Positions 1-8,100 of a stretch of DNA of 46,413 bases are shown one piece after another. Source of the stretch: Lepidodermella squamata. Taxonomy: Eukaryota; Gastrotricha. The notes below the pieces were generated by a model. The model searched no databases. It had not been told where the DNA came from and saw nothing but the letters and a program-made list of their open reading frames with translations. The stretch lies in contig JBLDXI010000112.1 of the NCBI GenBank assembly GCA_047495785.1, positions 1-46,413 of the forward strand, given 5' to 3'. How positions within the stretch are numbered: the first letter of the stretch is position 1; each line of letters begins with the position of its first letter. Made by a program: the position numbers and the translations under genes.

Positions 1-142
1 AAAATATTAATTTCGAGGGTTGTGAATTTTGATCTTGAGTGAAATTCTGTGCTGGCGTTTCCGTCCATGTCTTTTTCTCAAAGACCCGATCTTGAATTTC
101 AGTAGTCTCGAAGAGGTTATTGACGATCTCTTGTTGAAGCAT
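1..142 (-). CDS. 5' end of a Maverick gene, probably the major capsid protein (partial)
   Basis: An ATG at 142-140 opens a leftward frame that stays open to the window edge (47 codons), starting MLQQEIVNNLFETTEIQDRV. It begins 15 bp beyond the stop of the next gene in the same strand and has the same compact spacing, so it belongs to the structural block. Position next to the small basic protein and the penton-like gene suggests the double-jelly-roll major capsid protein. The visible segment has no diagnostic motif, so this identity is inferred from gene order only. Confidence 0.4.
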   Translation of the reverse strand, partial: MLQQEIVNNLFETTEIQDRVFEKKTWTETPAQNFTQDQNSQPSKLIF

Positions 143-156
143 AATTTACCAAAGGA

Positions 157-459
157 TTAGATTTTTTTAAATCCAGAGCCTGAGTATGAATTTATATTAT
201 TTTTAATTTTGCGCTCGAGCTCCTCTATGGCTTTAAGATTAGCTGTGTCAGAGCTAGGCAGCACTTTTTCAGTCAATTTTGTTGCTACGAAACTTCCAAC
301 TTTATCTCCTGCAGCTTCTGACCCAGTTTTCAGCGCTGCTTTGACAAAATTTTGAGCTGGTTCAGTTGATGCTGCTATTATTTTGGATAAAATGTTTCTA
401 CCAACATCGACGAATCCTCGACCAGAAATGTAAACGCGCTTTCTTTTTCGATTATTCAT
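157..459 (-). CDS. Small basic Ala/Gly-rich virion-type protein of the Maverick element
   Basis: 100 residues, starting with a very basic stretch (NRKRKRV) and a GRGF motif. An alanine/glycine-rich helical middle (about residues 40-68) and a GSGFKKI-type C terminus follow. Maverick and adintovirus genomes commonly carry short basic, amphipathic proteins of this kind beside the capsid genes, compared by others with adenoviral core or membrane-active minor proteins. The role here (DNA condensation or membrane interaction in the particle) is an inference from composition and position. It is 24 bp from the penton-like gene on the same strand. No homologue can be named with certainty. Confidence 0.55.
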   Translation of the reverse strand: MNNRKRKRVYISGRGFVDVGRNILSKIIAASTEPAQNFVKAALKTGSEAAGDKVGSFVATKLTEKVLPSSDTANLKAIEELERKIKNNINSYSGSGFKKI

Positions 460-483
460 AATTCAGCAATAACTAGATAAGCA

Positions 484-1230
484 CTAGATTATATCTATAC
501 CTATCCCCCATCTATTTTCCACAAAGTAAATCTCGTTTCCTTCTTGATTAGTAAGCCAAATTCGAATATTTTGCGTATTCGCGTTTGTGCACATTAGGAA
601 CCTTTTCTCGTTCGGAATGTAGTTGACGTGTTCCCCAAATTTTTTGTTGATAGGGCATGTAAAAATCACCGTGTTGTATTCGGGGATTACGCTATTATTA
701 ACCACGGAACAATGAACAAACATTGTATCCAGCCCCATAGTCACATCAGGGACGTTTTGGGAATTGAAATCGCGCTCATATGAGCCTATGTTGACCCCGA
801 GAAACCGGGCCATAGCTTCAGTTTCTACTATCAAAGAATAATTTTCTAAAATCCTCACACTTACGCAACTGAAAACGGTGTTGACACTTATATTTATGCC
901 AAAAATGTCTACTCCTCTTGCGTTGTCAACAGTGAAATGGCCGTTCAACTTCATCTGAAAATGCAGGTAATTGTTAAAATCTTGAAAGGTGTAAGTCCCA
1001 TCGGGGAAAACCACTTCGTAAATATCGTCATTTAGTGAGTATTCCAATATATTATTACCATAACGAGCGGAAACGTTGTGAAACGTGTCGCTGAAATGAA
1101 TATAACTAACTGCAATTCGTCTTCCAGTGAAGTCTATTTTATCATTGAGGTATCGGTCGATGGTGTTATTTCGAGAACTTCGATTATTTGAAAGATACTC
1201 TAGTGGTAAGAAAATCGGGCTCAGACTCAT
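484..1230 (-). CDS. Penton-like minor capsid protein of the Maverick element
   Basis: 248 residues, predicted to be rich in beta strands, with few charged runs and no signal peptide or membrane segment. Size, position between the small basic gene and the ATPase block, and the opening MSLSPIFLPLEYLS pattern fit the single-jelly-roll minor capsid (penton) protein of Polintons, which would form the fivefold vertices of a particle. No catalytic motif is expected or seen. The frame is intact from ATG to stop. The assignment is by gene order and general character; a structural comparison with Polinton penton models would settle it. Confidence 0.55.
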   Translation of the reverse strand: MSLSPIFLPLEYLSNNRSSRNNTIDRYLNDKIDFTGRRIAVSYIHFSDTFHNVSARYGNNILEYSLNDDIYEVVFPDGTYTFQDFNNYLHFQMKLNGHFTVDNARGVDIFGINISVNTVFSCVSVRILENYSLIVETEAMARFLGVNIGSYERDFNSQNVPDVTMGLDTMFVHCSVVNNSVIPEYNTVIFTCPINKKFGEHVNYIPNEKRFLMCTNANTQNIRIWLTNQEGNEIYFVENRWGIGIDII

Positions 1231-1254
1231 TTTTATTTGAAACTAGATAATTCC

Positions 1255-2418
1255 CTATATGCTACACACAGTTTTATATTCTTCCTTCGTTATTTTACCA
1301 TGCTTCAGCAACAAGTCCGCAATAGAAACCAATTCGTTCCTAATTGCTTCATTGTTATTACCTGCTCTAATTTCTCCCAAACAGTGCAGCATTCGCCTTT
1401 GCGCATCCTGCAATGTCACAAAAAGCGCAGAACCAGACTGCTTAGAAATGACGAGTTCAGATTTTACGCCGGAGTGAGGTTTCGGTTTGTATCCGGTCCT
1501 GCGACAAATGTCTTGAAAATGAGACAAATCTTCTTGGGTGTATTTGTACTTTTTCGGTTCATATCGCTTCAAAATGAGATTTCTCACGCCATCAGAAATT
1601 TGCTCATCAAACACTCTGCCTTGATTCTTTTTTCTGACCCGGAGCCACCCATCATGTAAATCTTCCTTGCGTACGTAAAATCGTCCAAACTTCCGGAGAT
1701 TTTTTGGGGTTGGTTTGGTGAAACCCTCACCTAGCTGCTTGCTTTTTAATTTTTCGCGATAGTCCCTCAGAACTGCAATGTCGCGCTTAATTCTATTATA
1801 GTCATCTGAATCTCTTTTCCCTGCTCGAGTCAGATTAGAGAGCTTAACTCCTAAGACCTGCCTGTTATAAGTGGCCAAACTTACCACGGCTTCTTCTATG
1901 TCTTCTTGTTTAATTTGTTCAATTGTAGGGAAATTATGCTGACGGATGACAGCGTTCATTTCTTCTGTGTCATATGTCCTTTCTTGAGCATCCTCATTCT
2001 CCTTCGATGAGTCAGAATCAGAATCTTGTTCACTTTCATCAGTTTCTGAATTTCGCGAAGAGGCTAACCTACTTTTTTCAGGGCTCTCATACTCAAGCTT
2101 AGGGATTTTTAAAGCTACAGGAGATGCGGAGGCAGAGATAGATGGAGTGCTGTGCTTAATTATTGGTGGTTTCTTTTTAACAACTAATTCCTTGATCGAA
2201 TTTTGCAAATTACGTATTGCATCGGTGGTTGGTCGTTGGTTGATAGCTGTTTGAATGGCTGTTAGTGGACTGGGTTCGGTTTCCACCCCAAATTTGTGCT
2301 TGAGCGCATAAGAATCGCGACTTGCAAGCGCGAGGTTTTTATCATACAACTTCTCTTCTCTATCTAATTGCTCTAAAATTTTTATTTGTTCGGTGATTGA
2401 GAGTTCTTTGATCGGCAT
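1255..2418 (-). CDS. Maverick protein of unknown function (387 aa)
   Basis: 387 residues. The N-terminal 80 residues are charged and likely helical (ELSITEQIKILEQLDREEKL). An acidic Ser/Glu/Asp-rich linker lies around residues 110-150. The C-terminal half is basic and better ordered, containing FGRFYVRKEDLHDGWLRVRK near residue 245 and ending in a helical segment with LLLKHGKITKEEY. No enzyme motif is seen: there is no adenain-type protease triad and no Walker motif. It sits 22 bp downstream of the ATPase gene on the same strand, so it is probably co-expressed with capsid genes and could be a scaffold, internal or packaging accessory protein. Function is not known to me. Confidence 0.6.
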   Translation of the reverse strand: MPIKELSITEQIKILEQLDREEKLYDKNLALASRDSYALKHKFGVETEPSPLTAIQTAINQRPTTDAIRNLQNSIKELVVKKKPPIIKHSTPSISASASPVALKIPKLEYESPEKSRLASSRNSETDESEQDSDSDSSKENEDAQERTYDTEEMNAVIRQHNFPTIEQIKQEDIEEAVVSLATYNRQVLGVKLSNLTRAGKRDSDDYNRIKRDIAVLRDYREKLKSKQLGEGFTKPTPKNLRKFGRFYVRKEDLHDGWLRVRKKNQGRVFDEQISDGVRNLILKRYEPKKYKYTQEDLSHFQDICRRTGYKPKPHSGVKSELVISKQSGSALFVTLQDAQRRMLHCLGEIRAGNNNEAIRNELVSIADLLLKHGKITKEEYKTVCSI

Positions 2419-2440
2419 TTGAATTACGACTAGATTTTAC

Positions 2441-3151
2441 TTACCGAGGTTCGCCGTAAAATATTCCTGTATAATTTGCCCTTAGTTTCAACGACTTGTG
2501 TTTTATTACGCTGTCAATAATAAAAGACCCATGATTTTTATACGACGAAACGCTCAGTTCGTACTTTTTCATGAATTCATCCTTTCCGATTTCTCCAGCG
2601 TGAATTCTGTGAATTGTCTGAAGTTCCCGCCCGTCAGTCAGCTTTTTCAAAACGATAAACTGCGCATTGTCACGAATTATTTTCGGAATTTTGAAATATG
2701 ACTGGCTCAAGTATGCCACGGAGCAATTGTACTTTCGCGACCTAATAAACAAATCGCCAATGTATTTCTCTTGGCTCTTAGCATTTTCCAGACAAATATC
2801 ATCAAAGACATAGAAGTGCTGATACTTCTTGTCGAGCTTATCAAGGGGCATGACATCCGCTATATCTGTGGAAAAGTGGATGAGTGATTCGTTTATCCCT
2901 TTCATTTTCAACTCGGCTTCTTTAGCTTTCTGCAAATTTATCAAGAACTGGTATTTGTCTTCATCCAAAGTTTTAGAGTAAATGAACAGCTTATGAAAAA
3001 CCGAATTATGAATGATATTGAGCAAATCATTAGTTTTACCGGTATTGCTTGGACCGATAATAATTGCTCGGAAACAATGCTGCGGGTAAAAAGGGGTAAT
3101 ATTTAGCGGTGAAGACTCGCTTTTTGGGATTATTGAATCAAAATTGATCAT
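2441..3151 (-). CDS. A32/FtsK-HerA-type genome-packaging ATPase
   Basis: 236 residues. A Walker A motif GPSNTGKT lies near residue 33-40 and a Walker B segment FYVFDDI near residue 113-119. A later SQSYFKIPKIIRDNAQ segment matches the sensor/arginine-finger region of viral packaging ATPases. This family drives DNA into preformed capsids of nucleocytoplasmic large DNA viruses, adintoviruses and Polintons. The gene starts 46 bp from the divergent integrase start, so the two share a compact bidirectional promoter region. The length is typical and the frame intact. Alternatives such as a cellular AAA ATPase are unlikely given the neighbours. Confidence 0.88.
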   Translation of the reverse strand: MINFDSIIPKSESSPLNITPFYPQHCFRAIIIGPSNTGKTNDLLNIIHNSVFHKLFIYSKTLDEDKYQFLINLQKAKEAELKMKGINESLIHFSTDIADVMPLDKLDKKYQHFYVFDDICLENAKSQEKYIGDLFIRSRKYNCSVAYLSQSYFKIPKIIRDNAQFIVLKKLTDGRELQTIHRIHAGEIGKDEFMKKYELSVSSYKNHGSFIIDSVIKHKSLKLRANYTGIFYGEPR

Positions 3152-3197
3152 TTACATTCCAGTTAGAAATTTCTAATGCTGTTATAAACATTGTGAA

Positions 3198-4757
3198 ATG
3201 TTCGACGGAATTATCAATAACTTACCGGTAGAATTACATCTCCCCTCTTACCCGGTCAAAGGTGAATATCGTCCCCACGGATCATTCAACAACACGCAGA
3301 AGTATAGTTACGCTGGACCAGGTACAAATTTTATACAGCGAATGAAGGAAGGATATGAAGGCATCAATGATCTGGACAAGTCAGCTAAAATTCATGACTA
3401 TTACTATTGGAAATACAAAGATCGAGAAATGAGGACAAGAGCAGACCGACTTCTAGCCGATGAAGCGTTTAAGATAGCTAGCGACAATTCGAAAAACGGA
3501 TACGAGAGAGCCATGGCGGCGTTCGTATACAAAACCTTCCACGAAGGAGGCCTGGCCGATAAATTCCATGGAGGTCGAATGCCTACAGGATACGAGCTTT
3601 CCGCTGGTAAATGCGATTTCCATGGCGATGGATACGAATTGCGGCAACTAAAGCCTGTGGATTATACCGCAACAAAATATATCGGTGAAGTTTCAAAACC
3701 GAAGAGACAGCAGAAGAAGTCAGCAGGAAACGCAGATAAACTCAAGCTTCAATCAGATAAGGAAAGCACGATAGACAAGATGAATAGCGGAACGAGCAAA
3801 GTGAATTTTCCCATTTTAGCCGATGAGTTACACAAACCGGCTAGAAAGAGATTTCCGCGGCGCAGAGTAATTCTTCACGATGTGGACGAAACATGGGGTA
3901 TGGATCTGTGCTTCATGAATGACTTAGCCGACGATAACGAAGGCTATAAATACTTGTTAACTGTTATTGATTGCTTTTCCAAATATGCATGGGCTGTCCC
4001 ATTGAAAACTAAAGACGCTAAAACTGTATTTGATGCTTTCACAACTATCATCAACAAGAGTAAAAGAAAACCGAAGAATATTTGGGTTGATGAAGGTAGT
4101 GAATTCTATAACTCAACTTTCACCAAATGGCTAAAAGCAAACAATGTCATCAGGTATTCAACGTACGAGAATTTCCATAACCCAATCATAGAGCGATTTA
4201 ATAGAACACTGAAAACAATGATGTGGAAGAGGTTTACTCTTGAAAATACTCGAAAGTGGATCGATATGATAGATTCCTTAGTAGATGAATATAACAATAA
4301 GGAACATAGATCTATTAATATGACCCCATCCGAAGCAGTGGATCCGATCAATAAAGATAGAGTATTACGAAGTCTTTACCCTAACCCCCCGCCAAAATTG
4401 AAAAGGCCAAAATTTAAGCTAAACGACATTGTCAGGATTAGTAGAATTAAAGAACTTTTCGAAAAGGGTTTTCATCCTAATTGGTCTGAAGAGTTGTTAA
4501 GAATAGTGAAGATCAATGATACATACCCTAGAACGTATAAATTGAGAGCATTAGATGGCGAGGAAGTAGTCGGAAGTTTCTATGAGCAAGAGCTATTGAA
4601 ATCTAAAATAAGCGAAAATGATTTATACGACAACAGCATTCACCGCGTTGAGAAGATATTACAAAAGAAAACGGTCAAAGGTAAGGAAATGGTGCTAATT
4701 AAATGGGCGGGCTATGATCATCCCACGTGGGAGAAAGCCGACAACCTTATAGATTGA
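3198..4757 (+). CDS. Phospholipase A2-like / retroviral-type integrase / chromodomain fusion
   Basis: 519 residues in three parts. (1) Residues about 36-120: a parvovirus VP1u-like phospholipase A2 domain with the calcium loop YAGPG (38-42) and the catalytic HDYYY (66-70, HDxxY). (2) Residues about 205-390: an rve integrase core entered by the Polinton-typical LHKPARKRFPRRRV, with acidic residues D236, D298 and E332. (3) Residues about 480-519: a chromodomain (HRVEKILQKK, then IKWAGYDHPTWEKADNLID). The integrase would insert element ends into host DNA, and the chromodomain could guide it to chromatin. The lipase-like part is inferred to act on membranes. The frame is uninterrupted, so the fusion is not an annotation join. 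An HHCC zinc finger was not recognised. Confidence 0.9.
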   Translation: MFDGIINNLPVELHLPSYPVKGEYRPHGSFNNTQKYSYAGPGTNFIQRMKEGYEGINDLDKSAKIHDYYYWKYKDREMRTRADRLLADEAFKIASDNSKNGYERAMAAFVYKTFHEGGLADKFHGGRMPTGYELSAGKCDFHGDGYELRQLKPVDYTATKYIGEVSKPKRQQKKSAGNADKLKLQSDKESTIDKMNSGTSKVNFPILADELHKPARKRFPRRRVILHDVDETWGMDLCFMNDLADDNEGYKYLLTVIDCFSKYAWAVPLKTKDAKTVFDAFTTIINKSKRKPKNIWVDEGSEFYNSTFTKWLKANNVIRYSTYENFHNPIIERFNRTLKTMMWKRFTLENTRKWIDMIDSLVDEYNNKEHRSINMTPSEAVDPINKDRVLRSLYPNPPPKLKRPKFKLNDIVRISRIKELFEKGFHPNWSEELLRIVKINDTYPRTYKLRALDGEEVVGSFYEQELLKSKISENDLYDNSIHRVEKILQKKTVKGKEMVLIKWAGYDHPTWEKADNLID

Positions 4758-4765
4758 TGAGTAAT

Positions 4766-5059
4766 TCATTCATCTTTTGCGTTATTTATTATGTGTACAT
4801 TACGTATTTTGAAGTGAGAACAATTTCTCAATTTGTTCGCAATAATGTTACCGACAATTTCCTCCAATTGTTTCTCGGAAATAACCAACAATTTCTCTGT
4901 CGCGTTGAGCAGCAAATCACTCAATTTCGCCATGTTTGATATCTCTCGCCAATACTTTTTACAACTGTTTTTATGAACCTCCTTATATGCTGATATCCTT
5001 TCTTCCTCCGTCAAATATTTTTTGGGTCTACCTCTCGGCTTCTTATTGTTTGAATCCAT
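4766..5059 (-). CDS. Small AT-hook DNA-binding protein
   Basis: 97 residues, starting with a textbook AT-hook, KKPRGRPKKY (about residues 6-15). A basic helical segment with an HKNSCKKYW pattern follows, then a C-terminal helical region. AT-hooks bind the minor groove of AT-rich DNA. The gene lies tail-to-tail with the integrase (9 bp apart) and head-to-head with the polymerase (about 100 bp of AT-rich sequence), so it is in the element's early or replication-side region. It could act as an element-encoded transcription or chromatin factor. That role is inferred; the AT-hook itself is seen directly. Confidence 0.7.
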   Translation of the reverse strand: MDSNNKKPRGRPKKYLTEEERISAYKEVHKNSCKKYWREISNMAKLSDLLLNATEKLLVISEKQLEEIVGNIIANKLRNCSHFKIRNVHIINNAKDE

Positions 5060-5162
5060 TCTGAATTTTCTTATATATACATCATAAAGAGAAAATAATT
5101 TTAAGCTTTACCGGGGAGAATTTTACTTAAAGAAATATTTTCTTAATATAATATATATAACA

Positions 5163-8100
5163 ATGAGTAACGAAAATTTGAGCATACTTGGTCCGAAGGG
5201 TTTCCCCATTAACAAAGGTGGAAAAGCCTATAAACAGTATATTAAAGAGGGTTTTTCATACGAGGAAACGAGTAGTAAATGGTACAAAAATGGACATCCA
5301 TATGTTCAACATGTTTTAAATCCCGAAAATAGAAAGTTGATCCCTGTTAATGGTGATATATTCAATCAGTTGGTAAATGGTAATTACGTATATGAGAAGT
5401 ATAGAAACCAACTAAAGAAAGTCACCATTTTAAACAATAGAAAGATAGAAGTTGGATCAAGAGAGTTTATCAAGTTGGTTCGAAATACACACGCTTACGA
5501 TTCCAAAAATAACATATTAACCAAATACAAGAGTAGAATCAGAGATGGTTACGTATTCGATCCGATTACTGGAAAGCCTATCGTGATTGGAGGAGATAGA
5601 TATGAAAGCTTGAGAAGACATGGATATGCAATAAAAGATGATTCAAATAGGATGTGCAAAAGACAGGAAAAAGATGGTTTCGTTATCAACCCCAAAACAA
5701 TGAATAAAATCAAAATTGATGGGGATAAATTTAATCAACTGATTGCTGATGGATATAAATACGTTCAAAGCACCAATAGCTTGGAAAAAGATGATTACTT
5801 TCATATAGTTAAAATAGATGACTTTGGGCATTTCAAAAATATTCTCACTCGCACGGACATAGAGCCAACAAATAATTGTGAAATCGATTTTTACGAATAT
5901 GCAAAGAAAATCAAGCCCAAGGTTATTAACGAGTATCGGAAACTAATTAACCAGCGCGGTCCAGTAAGAGCAGTGCTGTATACATCACTTTACTACCAAG
6001 AGAATAACGGTGTTCCAACATACCAATGGAGCTCATCGAATGAGAAAGCTCCAACAATTATAAATCAGGACGATATTCCTGGTATTGTAGATAATATGTT
6101 CACACAAATGGGTTCGAGCATACAAGAGTATCATCAACGAGAGACAGGTGGGACGCTGATAGGAATAGGAAATACAAGTGTTTGCACGTTTACATACAAG
6201 CCATTAGCAGCAGGTTCTTACATAGAGACACCAAAATGGATTGCGAATAAAAAAGCAGTCATTAACGTTCAAAACAAATCAGATAATAAATGTATCGTAT
6301 GGAGCATTCTTGCTTCGCGGCATCAATTTGAAGATCATGCATATCGGGTTTCTAAATATATGAACTTTGAAAAGACAATTAATACCGACGGAATAGCTTC
6401 CCCGATTAGCATAAAAGACATATCGAAATTGGAAGACTTGAATGAAATACGCATCAACATTATTGAATGCGGGAAAATCGACAAGGAGGTCCTCTTCCCG
6501 TTTTACGTATCAGACAAGAAATTCCTAGAAGAAGTTAATCTTCTCAGAATTGTTGAGAACAAGCAAGCACATTACTGCTGGATCAAGAATCCTAGTGCAC
6601 TGTTGGCAGGAATTAACAAGCATGAGCATAAGCGATTCTGGTGTTTCAGATGCTTTCAGGGTTTTAATAGCGATGAATCCAGGCAGCATCATGTCAATGA
6701 AAAGAAGTGCAATGAGAAAGATGGAAAAGTGAAAGTTGAAATGCCTAAGGGTGAATCGGTTACTTTTAAAAATTACGCCAAGCAGTTGAAAATCCCTTTT
6801 GCATTTTATTGCGACGCAGAGAGTTTTCTCGTGAAGACCAATCAGAAAAAGGGTGCCAGCTCCACTATTTATCAAAAACATGAAGCGAACTCTTTCGGTG
6901 TTTACCTTTCAAGTGATGTCGAGGGCATTAACTCGAGGTATAAAACATTCGAGGGCGAGAAATGCACTGAAGAATTTCTTAAATATCTGATGAAACAGGA
7001 ATCCTTCTTGACTTCGTATTTGAGGAATACTAATAAAGCAATGACGCTGACAGGGCAGCAAAAAACAGAATATAACAAAGCTTCACAATGCCATATTTGT
7101 AAAGGAGCTTTTGCAGATGAGTCAGAAAAATGGAAAAAAGTGAGAGATCATGATCATTTGACAGGCTATTACAGAGGCGCAGCTCATAGTTTCTGCAATT
7201 TGAAATACAGCTACAGGAATATCAATATTCCAGTAGTATTTCATAATTTGAAAGGTTTTGATGCACATTTGATTTTACAAGCAGCGGGAAAGGTAATAGA
7301 AGAAATTAATAATAAAAGAATATCAGAATGGGAGCAATTGCCGAAGGAGCAGAAATCTCATGTGAAGAAACGTTTGTTACAGATAGGAGCCATCGCAAAT
7401 AGTTCTGAGAAATACATCTCTTTCAGCATTGGCCGATTGAGGTTCATAGACAGCCTCAACTTCATGCCGGTAAGTTTAGCTGATTTGGTACAGAATTTGA
7501 AAAAATCGAACGGTGGGTTCCCTCATCTGAAAAGCCAGTTTCCAAGATTAACAGATCTGCAACTTGACCTGATAAAGCAGAAGGGATTCTATCCGTATGA
7601 ATATATAGATGGTCCTGAAAAACTGGAGGAACCTTCACTGCCTGATATGGAACATTTCTCTACCAGTCTCCACTCGAGTTCGATTGATGGGAAATCAGGG
7701 CGAGTACCAATATCACAGGAAGCTTATGAACATGCTAAACGCGTGTATAAAGAATTTCAATGTCGAAAATTCAAAGACTATCATAGCCTTTATTTAAAAA
7801 CCGATGTTTTACTCTTAGCCGACTGTTTCGAGAGCTTCAGAGATACGTGTATGAAGTATTACACATTGGATCCTGCTCATTATTTAACAGCGCCAAGTTT
7901 GTCGTGGGATGCTATGTTGAAGAAAACTGGTGTTCGAATTGAACTATTGGAGAATGAAGATATGTTAACATTTGTAGAGGAGGGAATTCGCGGTGGGGTC
8001 AGCATAATCACTCATAGATACGCTGGAGCGAATAACAAATACATGGTTGAATATGATCGCTCAAAGCCGGACTCGTATATTTTATACTTGGATGCAAATA

